Shown piece by piece: positions 29,454 to 37,765 of a DNA stretch of 64,000 nucleotides (positions are counted from its first letter, which is position 1; every line of letters begins with the position of its first letter). The position numbers and the translations under genes are program-made. Under the pieces are notes generated by a model. The model searched no databases, was not told where the DNA came from, and saw only the letters and a list, made by a program, of their open reading frames with translations. Source of the DNA: Lysobacter sp. Root494 (GTDB lineage: Bacteria > Pseudomonadota > Gammaproteobacteria > Xanthomonadales > Xanthomonadaceae); assembly GCF_001427225.1 (NCBI RefSeq), contig NZ_LMFH01000005.1:124553-188552 (forward strand). Direction: 5' to 3'.

Positions 29454-30103
29454 CCGAAAAAAGCATCCGTGTGCTGCTGGTGGACGACCAGACCCTGGTG
29501 CGCCAGGGCGTGCGTTCCCTGCTGGCCCTGGCCGACGGCATCGAAGTGGTGGCCGAAGCCAGCGACGGCAAGCAGGCGGTGGACGTGATTCCGCAGATCC
29601 AGCCGGATGTCGTCCTGATGGACATGCGCATGCCGGTGATGTCCGGGCTGGAAGCACTGCAGGCGCTCGCCCGCACCAATTCGCTGCCACCGACCATCAT
29701 CCTCACCACCTTCGACGACGACCAGCTCGTGCTCGCGGGCCTGAAGGCCGGCGCCAAGGGCTACCTGCTCAAGGACGTATCGCTGGAGCAACTGGTCGGC
29801 GCGATCCAGACAGTGGCCAACGGGGGCTCGCTGGTGCAGCCGGCGATGACCCAGCGCCTGTTGTCGGGGCTGGAGCACATGCGCAACGATTTCGTCAGCC
29901 TCGATCGTCCTGATCCGTTGACCGAGCGCGAGACTGAAATCCTGCGGCTGATGGCGGGCGGTTTCTCGAACAAGGAAATCGCCAATTCCCTCGGCGTTGC
30001 CGAAGGCACGATCAAGAACCACGTGTCCAACATCCTGTCGAAACTGGGCGTGCGCGATCGGACGCGCGCGGTGCTCAAGGCTTTCGAACTGCAGCTGGTC
30101 TGA
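29450..30103 (+). CDS. response regulator, NarL/FixJ family
   Basis: A 217-residue protein. The receiver domain has acidic VLLVDDQTLVRQGV, the phosphorylated Asp near residue 58 in VVLMDMRMP, and the Lys in AKGYLLKDVS. A LuxR-type helix-turn-helix follows: LTERETEILRLMAGGFSNKE and GVAEGTIKNHVSNILSKLGV. It pairs with the overlapping histidine kinase. DNA targets are not visible. Confidence 0.95.
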   Translation: MTEKSIRVLLVDDQTLVRQGVRSLLALADGIEVVAEASDGKQAVDVIPQIQPDVVLMDMRMPVMSGLEALQALARTNSLPPTIILTTFDDDQLVLAGLKAGAKGYLLKDVSLEQLVGAIQTVANGGSLVQPAMTQRLLSGLEHMRNDFVSLDRPDPLTERETEILRLMAGGFSNKEIANSLGVAEGTIKNHVSNILSKLGVRDRTRAVLKAFELQLV

Positions 30104-30467
30104 TAGCCGAGGGCCGGCCCGCCGCAGCGCGAGGGGCGCGCCTGGAGTTGTCAGACCTTGCGTTCGAAAGGGAACCGGCCCGGTAAGGCGGCTGCCGGAG
30201 TCGACAGGCCGGCGCGTTTTGCGCGGGCATTGGACTGCGTCGCCGCCTGAATTTTTTTGGCGGCGCGGTCCTGCCCCCGGAAGGCAGCGAGCATGGAGTC
30301 ATGAAGGCAAGGCTCGCATGCCTGTTTCCCCCCGCGCTGCGGCGCGCTGAAACTGTGTTGCCGCCCAAGTTTGTGGCGGCGCGGTGCTGCGGGGCAGCCA
30401 CCGGCTGGGTTACGATTGCCGACTTGCGCCCCGGCCGATTGCCGAGACCGGGCCCTGGAGAACCTGA
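30104..30467. other. 364-base gap with two related stem-loops
   Basis: No gene is evident. Two similar hairpins lie about 118 bases apart: GCCGCC...GGCGGCGCGGTCCTGC around 30241-30274 and GCCGCC...GGCGGCGCGGTGCTGC around 30360-30390. The first has a run of seven T in its loop. They may act as terminators or processing sites for the two-component operon, and the region must also carry the promoter of the next gene. Confidence 0.5.
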
Positions 30468-31547
30468 ATGACCCGTCTGCTCGAGATCCTGATTTCCCTG
30501 GCGATCGTCGCCCTGCTGTTCACCATCGTCGGCTTCATCCTGCCGTCGAGCCGCCACCTGGAACACTCGGTTGAGACCAACCGCAAAGTAACGATCGTCT
30601 TCGATACGTTGAACAGCGTGCGTCACTTCAAGGATTGGAATCCTTCCGTTGCAGGCGATCCCAACATCCGGATCAACCTTTCGGGCCCGGATTCGGGCGC
30701 GGGTGCCAAGGTGAGCTGGTCGTCGGAAGAAAAGGCGCTGGGCGCGGGCAGCTGGACCATCTCCGAGAGCGAGCCGAACAAGCGCGTCGCCTATGCGATC
30801 GAAGACATCGACCGTGGCCGCAACAAGCGCTCCGAGTTCACCTTCACCCCGACAGGCAAGGCCGGCCGCAACATCCAGATCACCCAGAGCTATGACGTCG
30901 ACTACGGCCTGAACCTGCTGGGTCGCTATTCGGGCCTGTATGTCGCCAGCAACATCGGCGAGAAGATGAAGCTCGGCCTCGCCAGCCTCAGCAACCTGCT
31001 CGCCACGATCCCGAACATCGACTACACCGTGCTGGGCAAGGACGATCCGTCCATGGCGCCGCGCGTCGTCGATCGCCCGGGCGAGAACCTGCTCGTGCTG
31101 AACGCCGCCGTTCCGCTGAACCAGATCACGATCCAGACCCAGATGAAGACCAACATCGAGTGGATCAAGAAGAACATGGCCGCCAATGGCCTCGAAGCCG
31201 CAGGCCCGGTGCGCATCATCACCAACGAATACGGCAGCCAGATCTACTCGTTCGACGTGGCGCAGCCGGTCCGCAAGGCTGGCACGGATGCGACGGCCGA
31301 GCTGAAGGGTCTCAACCTCAGCAACAACGTCGAACTGCTTTACAACCCGCCGAGCAAGATCGCGATGGTCCCCTTCAAGGGCCACATGTCGAACCTGCAG
31401 AACGTGCGCGACGCGCTGCGTGCCTGGGCGATGACCCGCGGTTACGAGACGACCGACCGTGCGTACGAGTCCTGGAAGAACGGCATCGACGCGGGCTTTG
31501 CTGCGGGCCAGGAAGGCGAGTACGACGTGGTCTGGTCGATCAAGTAA
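30468..31547 (+). CDS. SRPBCC (polyketide cyclase-like) family protein with N-terminal membrane anchor
   Basis: A 359-residue protein. One N-terminal hydrophobic helix, LLEILISLAIVALLFTIVGF, is followed by a START-like region including TLNSVRHFKDWNPSVAGDP and a second half of GyrI-like or repeat character (LSNNVELLYNPPSKIAM). The helix lacks a clear cleavage site, so it is probably an anchor. SRPBCC folds bind hydrophobic ligands; no ligand can be suggested. It has its own terminator immediately downstream. Confidence 0.75.
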   Translation: MTRLLEILISLAIVALLFTIVGFILPSSRHLEHSVETNRKVTIVFDTLNSVRHFKDWNPSVAGDPNIRINLSGPDSGAGAKVSWSSEEKALGAGSWTISESEPNKRVAYAIEDIDRGRNKRSEFTFTPTGKAGRNIQITQSYDVDYGLNLLGRYSGLYVASNIGEKMKLGLASLSNLLATIPNIDYTVLGKDDPSMAPRVVDRPGENLLVLNAAVPLNQITIQTQMKTNIEWIKKNMAANGLEAAGPVRIITNEYGSQIYSFDVAQPVRKAGTDATAELKGLNLSNNVELLYNPPSKIAMVPFKGHMSNLQNVRDALRAWAMTRGYETTDRAYESWKNGIDAGFAAGQEGEYDVVWSIK

Positions 31548-31568
31548 TCCGACCGCCATTTGCTTCAG

Positions 31569-31604
31569 GCAGAACGCCGCGCACCGCGCGGCGTTCTGCT
31601 TTTT
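31569..31604 (+). terminator. intrinsic terminator
   Basis: A 14-base stem GCAGAACGCCGCGC / GCGCGGCGTTCTGC with a three-base loop is followed by TTTTT, 22 bases after the SRPBCC gene's stop. Confidence 0.92.
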
Positions 31605-31661
31605 GCGCACCGCCCGCACCGGGCACTACAAAGCATGCGCGGCGCGCCTTATCGTGCGTGC

Positions 31662-32033
31662 ATGTCCAGACCCCCAATCGAAATACCCGCGACTGCGCGA
31701 TGGCTTGGCGCAGCTGGTTCAGTGCTCGCCGCCGCCGCCGTCGCGTTGTCGGCCTATGCCACGCACGCCGCCCACGGCGAAGCGCGGAATTTCCTGTACA
31801 TCGCGGCTGTGCTTGGCTTCGGCCACGGCGTCGCGCTCGCGGCGCTGGCGCCACGGGCAAACGGGCGATTCCATTTCATCGCGCTGTGCGGCCTGCTGCT
31901 GGGCGCCGTGCTGTTCTTGGGCAGCCTCACGCTGCGCTTCGTCTTCGAGGTGCCCGTCCGGTTCGCTGCGATCGGCGGCAGCGTGCTGATCCTCTCCTGG
32001 CTGCTCCATGCCGCCGCCACCCTGAGGCGCTGA
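31662..32033 (+). CDS. DUF423 family small membrane protein
   Basis: A 123-residue protein from MSRPPIEIPA. Four hydrophobic segments are seen, with the family-like opening ARWLGAAGSVLAAAAVALSA then AYATHAAH, and FLYIAAVLGFGHGVALAAL after it. It matches the DUF423/YgdD-TMEM256 pattern of four-helix inner-membrane proteins with unknown role. It is one base before the glycosylase gene, so the two are probably co-transcribed. Confidence 0.75.
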   Translation: MSRPPIEIPATARWLGAAGSVLAAAAVALSAYATHAAHGEARNFLYIAAVLGFGHGVALAALAPRANGRFHFIALCGLLLGAVLFLGSLTLRFVFEVPVRFAAIGGSVLILSWLLHAAATLRR

Positions 32034-32034
32034 C

Positions 32035-32709
32035 ATGCCCCGACACCGCCGCGGTTTCGACACCACCGACGCCTTCGACCATCTTTCCCGGCGCGACCGC
32101 AAGCTCGGCACCTGGATGAAGAAGCTCGGCCCGATCGACCCCGATCCGCGCTGGCGCAAGGCTTTCGATCCCGTCGACGCGCTTGCCCGCGCGATCCTCT
32201 ACCAGCAGCTCAGCGGCAAGGCGGCGTCGACGATCGTGGGACGCGTGGAAGCCGCGATCAGCAGCAACCGTTTCCATTGCGACACCCTGGCGAAGATCGA
32301 CGACGCCGGACTGCGTGCCTGCGGCGTGTCGGGCAACAAGACGCTCGCGTTGCGGGATCTTGCGATGCGCGAGGAGCGCGGCGAGATCCCCGACCTGCGC
32401 CGCATGAGCACGATGGACAACGACGCCATCATCGACGCGCTCACCCACATCCGCGGCATCGGCCGGTGGACGGTGGAGATGATGCTGATGTTCCGGCTCG
32501 GTCGCGCCGACGTATTGCCGGTGGACGACCTGGGCGTGCGCAAGGGCGCGCAGGTGGTCGACAAGGGCGAAGAAATGCTCAAGCCCAGGGAGCTGCTGGA
32601 ACGCGGCGAGCGCTGGGGGCCGTACCGCACTTACGCGAGCCTGTATCTGTGGCGCATCGCCGATGCGGGCGTGAAGGCGAAGGAGCCCACGAAGCGGTCG
32701 CAGGAGTAG
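32035..32709 (+). CDS. DNA-3-methyladenine glycosylase II family (AlkA-like)
   Basis: A 224-residue protein of the HhH-GPD superfamily. Seen: AILYQQLSGKAASTIVGRV, the helix-hairpin-helix LTHIRGIGRWTVEMMLMF, and the catalytic Asp region RADVLPVDDLGVRKG. There is no FeS cluster loop, as in AlkA/MAG. It should remove alkylated purines from DNA in base excision repair. It directly follows the DUF423 gene. Confidence 0.93.
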   Translation: MPRHRRGFDTTDAFDHLSRRDRKLGTWMKKLGPIDPDPRWRKAFDPVDALARAILYQQLSGKAASTIVGRVEAAISSNRFHCDTLAKIDDAGLRACGVSGNKTLALRDLAMREERGEIPDLRRMSTMDNDAIIDALTHIRGIGRWTVEMMLMFRLGRADVLPVDDLGVRKGAQVVDKGEEMLKPRELLERGERWGPYRTYASLYLWRIADAGVKAKEPTKRSQE

Positions 32710-32865
32710 CGCTTCCCCGCGTGTTGTCGGCACGAAGGGGCCGCGATCTCCCTGTGTGATGCGTGCGAAGTCTGTTCGATGCCTGCGGCGTGCGCAGCGA
32801 ACGCTACAGCCTGTCCGCCGTGTCCGGTGCGCAAGCCGGCCATGGCGCGGCCAATGCTGGCACGG

Positions 32866-33666
32866 CTAGGCGTGGTGCCATGCCCAATGCCACGGTTCAT
32901 GGACGATCCCATGCGGATTGTCGCGCGGATAACTCATCACGAAGCCGTATCCGCCTGCGTTCCCGCGCAGCCATGCAAATGCCGCGGTATTCTCGAACGA
33001 TTCCTCCGCCGGAGGCTCGTCCAGCGTGCCAATGTCGAGGGCGCAGCCGGAGTGATGCTCGCTGTAACCCGGTGCGGCGTTGACCGTGAGGATGTGTTCG
33101 ACACTGAGTCCACGCGCCAGCTTCCGCTCGAAAATGCCCAACTGGTAGTCGTGGCTGCGATACCCGGAAATCGCTTCGAGCACGACGCCGTCGCGCAACG
33201 CCGCCGTCTGCATCGAACGCCACGCCCGCGCGGCCGGCGATACCAGCCACAGCGCACGCCGGAAACGATCGAAGCCGGCGAAGGTCAGCACGGCGGGCTC
33301 GGGCACCAGCGACAGTCCGGTGCGTTCGCCATAACTGTCGTCCAGACCGAGTGCCGCGAGCCGGTCCTGCAGGCGGTCGAGCGGCAGTTCACCGATCGCA
33401 TCGACGCCCGCACGCCGGTGTTCGGAGAGATGGTCGAGCATCGCGAACGCAAGTTCGACGCCCGCTTCGTGCCGCAGCCGAGGCACCATCGCCAGCAGCC
33501 CTTCAGGCAGTTCCGCCGCGAGGTACTGGCCATCGCGCTTGCGTCGCAACACATGGCGTGCGCGCGACAGTGCGCGCGCGTCGTGATTGCTGCGCGCGCG
33601 CAGCAGGCCTCCCGGCCAGATCTCGATGTCGGGCGTATTCAGCAGCAGGTGCGAAGTGGGGCGCAT
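32866..33666 (-). CDS. M15 family D-alanyl-D-alanine carboxypeptidase
   Basis: A 266-residue protein from MRPTSHLLLN; the longer upstream frame is not needed. The VanY-like domain is at the C-terminus: SGYRSHDYQLGIFERKLA, the zinc motif YSEHHSGCALDIGTLD (SxHxxGxAxD) and HEPWHWAWHHA (ExxWH). The first 130 residues are unassigned. No signal peptide is seen, which is unusual for a cell-wall enzyme. It is the last gene of the leftward SPFH operon. Confidence 0.88.
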   Translation of the reverse strand: MRPTSHLLLNTPDIEIWPGGLLRARSNHDARALSRARHVLRRKRDGQYLAAELPEGLLAMVPRLRHEAGVELAFAMLDHLSEHRRAGVDAIGELPLDRLQDRLAALGLDDSYGERTGLSLVPEPAVLTFAGFDRFRRALWLVSPAARAWRSMQTAALRDGVVLEAISGYRSHDYQLGIFERKLARGLSVEHILTVNAAPGYSEHHSGCALDIGTLDEPPAEESFENTAAFAWLRGNAGGYGFVMSYPRDNPHGIVHEPWHWAWHHA

Positions 33667-33712
33667 GCGCGAAGGGTAGCTTTGCGCGCTGCTCGGGTCA
33701 CGCGTGGTGCGA

Positions 33713-33898
33713 TCAGCGACGGGATTCGCGCCACAGCATCGCGGCCGTGACACCGGCGACAACGCAGGCGATCCCGCTGGTCCAGACCGGCACCTCCCAC
33801 CCGTTCACCGTGACCGGCCAGGCCATCACGGTGCGCAGCAGTTGCAGGATCGAGATCGCGGACAACAGGAGGGTGGCGAACGTCGTGAACGGTTTCAT
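33713..33898 (-). CDS. small two-helix membrane protein
   Basis: A 61-residue protein from MKPFTTFATLLLSAISIL with a strong GGAGG seven bases before the start. Two hydrophobic helices lie either side of VTVNGWEVPVW. It is conserved in appearance but matches no named family that I recognise. It stands between the PH-like and M15 genes of the SPFH operon. Confidence 0.7.
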   Translation of the reverse strand: MKPFTTFATLLLSAISILQLLRTVMAWPVTVNGWEVPVWTSGIACVVAGVTAAMLWRESRR

Positions 33899-33931
33899 GG
33901 TGTCCTCCGCTTCGAAAGGGACCAAGCGCGC

Positions 33932-34456
33932 TTACACGGACGGGAGCTGCCGCCGCTGCGCGAGCAACGCATCCAGCAACGCCTGCGGCTTCTCGACACC
34001 CAGCAGCAACCGGCGCCCGGAGCGTTCGGGAAGCACCAGCACCCGGCGCGCACCCGTCAGCAGCACGAAAGCGCGGCTCAGGTCGCGCAGGCGGAAGTGG
34101 CCGCTGCGATAACCCGGCAGCGACGTGCCGAACGTCTTGAGCATCGGCCGCAGTTCGGTGCGTTCGGCGAGGTCCACGATGCGCGCATGCTCCAGGTCCA
34201 GCGCATCCAGCGGGACACGATGGGAGTTGAGCCCGGCCTGCACGACCAGTTCGCCGTCGCGCAGGAGTACGCGGCTGCGACGGAACTTCGCCACCAGCAG
34301 CAGCGCCGGCAACAGCAGCAGCGGGAACAGGAACATGGCACGCGGCTGCTCGCGCGCTGCGATCCCGATGCCGACGACCGCAGCCAGCAGGACCGGTCCG
34401 AGCAGCAGCCACATCTTGCGTGCATCGGGAGCAGGGACGGCGAATTCGCGGATCAT
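33932..34456 (-). CDS. PH-like domain membrane protein
   Basis: A 174-residue protein from MIREFAVPAPDARK. Two N-terminal membrane helices (LLLGPVLLAAVVGIGIA and FLFPLLLLPALLLVA) precede a beta-rich domain (VLLRDGELVVQAGLNSHRVP, then VLVLPERSGRRLLLGV), the layout of bacterial PH-domain (bPH) proteins. It lies 28 bases after the ribbon-helix-helix gene. The role is probably at the membrane with the SPFH protein. Confidence 0.7.
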   Translation of the reverse strand: MIREFAVPAPDARKMWLLLGPVLLAAVVGIGIAAREQPRAMFLFPLLLLPALLLVAKFRRSRVLLRDGELVVQAGLNSHRVPLDALDLEHARIVDLAERTELRPMLKTFGTSLPGYRSGHFRLRDLSRAFVLLTGARRVLVLPERSGRRLLLGVEKPQALLDALLAQRRQLPSV

Positions 34457-34484
34457 TGCATGTCTTCCTGTCTGGCGCCGGACG

Positions 34485-34670
34485 TCACTCGTCGTGCTCC
34501 TCTGGTGCTTCCCGCGGCGATTTCGGCAACCGTCCCGCCTTGCGCAACGCATCGCGCAACACGTACTCGATCTGCGCATTGAGGCTGCGCAACTCGTCGT
34601 CGGCCCAGCGCTGCGCGGCGTTCAGCACGTCGGCGCTGATGCGCAGCGGATAGGCCTTCTTCTCCGCCAC
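34485..34670 (-). CDS. Arc-like ribbon-helix-helix DNA-binding protein
   Basis: A 61-residue protein. The N-terminal beta strand KKAYPLRISADVL followed by two helices, NAAQRWADDELRSLNAQIEY and VLRDALRKAGRL, is the Arc/CopG arrangement. Such dimers bind palindromic operators. Its own operon begins with a perfect palindrome at 35665-35685, making autoregulation likely. It is not next to a toxin gene. Confidence 0.8.
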   Translation of the reverse strand: MAEKKAYPLRISADVLNAAQRWADDELRSLNAQIEYVLRDALRKAGRLPKSPREAPEEHDE

Positions 34671-34673
34671 GCG

Positions 34674-34763
34674 TCAGTCCCTGCGCCGCTGCCGGCGGCG
34701 CCGCGCCGCGATGGCGATGACCAGGATGACGACGAAAACGGCGGCACTCGTGGTGATGTTCAT
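34674..34763 (-). CDS. 29-residue single-span membrane peptide
   Basis: The 30-codon frame reads [19 protein letters not shown] followed by [10 protein letters not shown]. It is one hydrophobic helix with a strongly basic cytoplasmic tail. It fills the gap exactly: 10 bases after the SPFH stop and 3 bases before the ribbon-helix-helix start, with GAGG nine bases before its ATG. It is too short for most gene finders but its placement argues it is translated. Confidence 0.65.
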   Translation of the reverse strand: MNITTSAAVFVVILVIAIAARRRRQRRRD

Positions 34764-34773
34764 CGCGCGCGCC

Positions 34774-35637
34774 TCAGTACAGCGTGCCGGCGTTGACGAC
34801 CGGCTGCGTCGCGCGCTCGCCGCACAGCACGACGAGCAGGTTGCTCACCATCTGCGCCTTGCGTTCTTCGTCCAGGTGAACGACGCCGTTCTTCTGCAGC
34901 TCGGCCAGTGCCATCTCGACCATCCCGACCGCGCCCGCGACGATCCGCGTGCGCGCCGCGATGATCGCGTTCGCCTGCTGCCGCTGCAGCATCGCCTGCG
35001 CGATTTCCGGGGCGTAGGCGAGATGGCTGATGCGTGCGTCGAGCACCTGCACGCCTGCGTTCGCCAGGCGCTCGGCCAGTGCGTCCTGCAGGTGTTGGCT
35101 GATTTCCGCTGCGTGGCTGCGCAGCGACACCTGGCCTTCCTCGTGCTGGTCGTACGGATAGCTGGTCGCCATCGTGCGCAGCGCCGACTCGGACTGGATG
35201 TGCACGAAGCTCTCGTAGTCGTCCACGTTGTAGACCGCTTCTGCGCTGTCGACGACCTGCCACACGATCACCGCGGCGATCTCGATCGGCGAACCGTCCA
35301 GTTCGTTGACCTTGAGCTTGCCGCTCTCGAAGTTGCGCACGCGCTGGCTGACCTTGCGCTTGGTGAAGAAGGGATTGTTCCAGCGCAGCCCGTTGTCCTT
35401 GACCGTGCCCACGTACTTGCCGAACAGGCTCAGCACCGCGGCCTGGTTGGGCTCGACCATGTACAGGCCGACCAGGGCGAAGATGCCCAGCGCGATGACC
35501 AGCACGCCGGCAATGACCGAAACGGGCGCGGCCGTGCGCACGCCGTTCAGCCCCAGCCAAGCCCCGAGCAGCAGCGCGACGATCAGGACGAGCAGGACCG
35601 GGATGCCGGGGAGGGATTGGGTCGGGTTCTCTTTCAT
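34774..35637 (-). CDS. SPFH/Band 7 membrane protein
   Basis: A 287-residue protein with two N-terminal membrane segments ([17 protein letters not shown] and [20 protein letters not shown]), then the Band 7 domain: [35 protein letters not shown] and an Ala/Glu-rich coiled coil around [20 protein letters not shown]. Proteins of this type form membrane microdomain scaffolds. It is the first gene of a six-gene operon and starts 27 bases downstream of a perfect palindrome. Confidence 0.92.
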   Translation of the reverse strand: MKENPTQSLPGIPVLLVLIVALLLGAWLGLNGVRTAAPVSVIAGVLVIALGIFALVGLYMVEPNQAAVLSLFGKYVGTVKDNGLRWNNPFFTKRKVSQRVRNFESGKLKVNELDGSPIEIAAVIVWQVVDSAEAVYNVDDYESFVHIQSESALRTMATSYPYDQHEEGQVSLRSHAAEISQHLQDALAERLANAGVQVLDARISHLAYAPEIAQAMLQRQQANAIIAARTRIVAGAVGMVEMALAELQKNGVVHLDEERKAQMVSNLLVVLCGERATQPVVNAGTLY

Positions 35638-35664
35638 GGGTCGTCTCCGTTGAGGGCTTGAAGA

Positions 35665-35685
35665 CTGATATCAATTTGATATCAG
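35665..35685. promoter_or_regulatory. perfect palindromic operator before the SPFH operon
   Basis: Arms CTGATATCAA and TTGATATCAG are separated by one base, a 10-base perfect inverted repeat that is AT-rich against a GC-rich background. It lies 28 to 48 bases upstream of the SPFH start, where a promoter is expected. The ribbon-helix-helix protein of the same operon is the obvious candidate to bind it. Confidence 0.75.
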
Positions 35686-35699
35686 ATCAAGCGGTAGCC

Positions 35700-35872
35700 G
35701 ACGGACGGCGGGTCGGCGGGCGGCTTGGAGGGACCTCTGAAGGGGAATGACTGGATCCGGAAACCAGCCGGCTGGATCCAGGCCGCCGGCGGCGAAGGCC
35801 TCGACGAGGTCAACCGCGAACTGGCCAAGCGCTTCGAAGCAGGAGCCGCCGCACCGACCCCAAACCAGTGAA
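35700..35872 (+). pseudogene. possible gene remnant without a start codon
   Basis: A plus-strand frame ends TGA at 35870-35872 and reads PLKGNDWIRKPAGWIQAAGG then EGLDEVNRELAKRFEAGAAA. Codon use is coding-like and the helix EVNRELAKRFEAG looks real. There is no ATG and an in-frame stop lies just upstream near the operator. An intrinsic terminator follows, as if for this lost gene. I do not recognise the family. Confidence 0.4.
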
Positions 35873-35922
35873 CGCGTAACGCGCCGCCGCGATTACAAAC
35901 TTCCGATGCAGCAGTAAAGGAA

Positions 35923-35946
35923 GTCCCGCGCGCGCGGGGTTTTCTT
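35923..35946 (+). terminator. intrinsic terminator
   Basis: CCCGCGC / GCGCGGG followed by TTTTCTTT, directly after the gene remnant and before the VOC gene. Confidence 0.7.
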
Positions 35947-36015
35947 TGTCGGAACCGCGGTGCAATCTGCAACGACAGGCGCGAGCCGAAGCCTTCGTAT
36001 CAATCAGGGAAGCAC

Positions 36016-36396
36016 ATGAAGCGTGTAACGGGAATTGGCGGCATTTTCTTCAAGGCAAAAGATCCGCAGGCGCTTGGCGCCTGGTACCGCGATCACCTCG
36101 GACTGGACGTGACCGAGTGGGGCGGCGCGATTTTCGAGTGGGGCGGGGCGGGCAGCGAGAAGGGCATGACGATCTGGAGCCCGTTCAAGAGCGACACGAC
36201 GTACCTGGAACCAGGCACCGCCAGCTTCATGATCAACTTCCGCGTCGCCGACCTGCATGCGCTGCTCGCTGCGCTCAGAAGCGAAGGCTGCAACGTCGTG
36301 GAACGGACGGAAGAATCCGAGCAGGGCAAGTTCGGTTGGGTGATCGACCCGGAAGGCAACAAGGTCGAATTGTGGGAACCGCCTGCCGAAGCGTGA
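36016..36396 (+). CDS. VOC family protein
   Basis: A 126-residue protein: GIGGIFFKAKDPQALGAWYR (first half), INFRVADLHALLAALRSEG (second half) and WVIDPEGNKVELWEPP (metal Glu). The usual first-strand His is replaced (IGGIFFKA), so a metal site may be altered or absent. Function is unknown; it may bind or inactivate a small molecule. Confidence 0.88.
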   Translation: MKRVTGIGGIFFKAKDPQALGAWYRDHLGLDVTEWGGAIFEWGGAGSEKGMTIWSPFKSDTTYLEPGTASFMINFRVADLHALLAALRSEGCNVVERTEESEQGKFGWVIDPEGNKVELWEPPAEA

Positions 36397-36460
36397 TTCA
36401 TCCAAGCCGAAGCCATTTCGCGGCTAGGCATCATCAAGCTCGGGACCCAGGGGAAAGTGC

Positions 36461-36721
36461 GTGGCGAACATTCTGTTGATAACGGCGCTCGCGCTGCCGG
36501 TCGTGCTGTTCTGGTTACTAAGGTCGCGCTCCCGCTTGAGCGGCGTGGTTGCGTCAATCATTGCTGTCGCAGCCGGTTGGGCGATGAATGTGGCATGGGC
36601 TTTTGTCGCCCATGAATCCGTGGCCATCGCCGGCGCTTTTGGCTGGGTCTGTCCTGCAGTCCTGGTGCTGATAACGTGGCTCGCGTGGCGTTTCACGAGA
36701 CGACGCAGAGAAGCGCAATAG
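36461..36721 (+). CDS. small hydrophobic membrane protein
   Basis: An 86-residue protein starting at GTG 36461 after GGGGAAAG. Three hydrophobic stretches are seen (LLITALALPVVLFWLL, GVVASIIAVAAGWAMNVAWA and WVCPAVLVLITWLAW) and a basic tail RRRREAQ. No family recognised. Confidence 0.6.
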   Translation: MANILLITALALPVVLFWLLRSRSRLSGVVASIIAVAAGWAMNVAWAFVAHESVAIAGAFGWVCPAVLVLITWLAWRFTRRRREAQ

Positions 36722-36772
36722 AGGTCTCGATGATCTGTGGAGTCGCCGCGACGCAGCGGCGCGATGCAGCTG

Positions 36773-37681
36773 CTACGGCTCCACGCGATATAACGGCGCC
36801 GGAATGAATTCGCCGGTCGCGTAAAGCGCCTTGCCGTCGGCGGACCAGCCCAGGGCTTCGGCTTGCGGCAACCATGGCAGTGCCGAGAGCTTCGGTTTCG
36901 CGGCGATCGCCTGCGCCCATGAGCCGCTGTCGCGGCGCCGGTAGAGCAACAGGTCGCGGTAGGTCATCACCGCGAGCGTCCGGTCGTCGGGCGAGATGTC
37001 GGCGGCGGTGACCTGCTTGAGGATGCGCGCCTGTTTTTCGTTGGCGCGCAGATCCTGTGCACTGGGTTCGGGCATGCCGGTGAGGGTGCCGATGCGTTGT
37101 GCGATGAGCACGCCGCTGTGCGGGCCGAGCGGGAGCATGAAGACTTCCGGTGGCCGGCGCTTCTTCGAGATCAGCAGGATCTGCCTGCTGCGTTCGTCGA
37201 CGGCGACGGCTTCGCAATCGCGCGCACCGTCGGGCCAGCGGAAGGCGATCGACCACGCGGGTTTGACGCGCGCGTTCTCCAGCTTCTTCGGTTCCTCGAT
37301 CGCGTGCAGCTGCAGCGTCCTGCGCAAGCCGCCGTTGTCGCCCGTATCGGCGACCAGCAGGTAGTTGCGGCCGTCGAGGCGGAAAGCCGCCATGTCTTCC
37401 CAGTCGGTCTTGGTCACGCCTTCGATGCGCAGCGTGGCGAGACGGTCGCCATTGGTATTGATCGCGAACAGGCGCGCCGGATTGCCGCCGTCATCGTGCA
37501 GCCACAGCACACCGCGATGGGCCCGCGAAGCGGCGAGGCCGCTGATCTCCGCGAGCTGCGAGTCCAGCATCACACCGGACAGCGAGCCTTCACGTTCCGG
37601 CTCCGCAGGCGCATCGCGCGAACAGCCCGACGCGAACAGTGCGGAGACGAGCAGCAGCGTGAGCAGGCGGTAGCGCGGCAT
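36773..37681 (-). CDS. predicted beta-propeller-type lipoprotein
   Basis: A 302-residue protein from MPRYRLL. The signal LLTLLLVSALFASGCS is a lipoprotein signal. The mature part is beta-rich with repeated short motifs such as LWLHDDGGNPARLFAINTNG, YLLVADTGDNGGLRRTL and TAADISPDDRTLAVMTYR, suggesting a beta-propeller. The DxxDN-like VADTGDN segment could hold calcium. Function unknown; no partner gene. Confidence 0.75.
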   Translation of the reverse strand: MPRYRLLTLLLVSALFASGCSRDAPAEPEREGSLSGVMLDSQLAEISGLAASRAHRGVLWLHDDGGNPARLFAINTNGDRLATLRIEGVTKTDWEDMAAFRLDGRNYLLVADTGDNGGLRRTLQLHAIEEPKKLENARVKPAWSIAFRWPDGARDCEAVAVDERSRQILLISKKRRPPEVFMLPLGPHSGVLIAQRIGTLTGMPEPSAQDLRANEKQARILKQVTAADISPDDRTLAVMTYRDLLLYRRRDSGSWAQAIAAKPKLSALPWLPQAEALGWSADGKALYATGEFIPAPLYRVEP

Positions 37682-37765
37682 GGAAAGAGGATCGCATGCG
37701 GCCGCCGATCCGGCCATGCCGGGTTCGACCGTTAAACTATCGGCCCCTCACGCCTCCAGCCCCCC

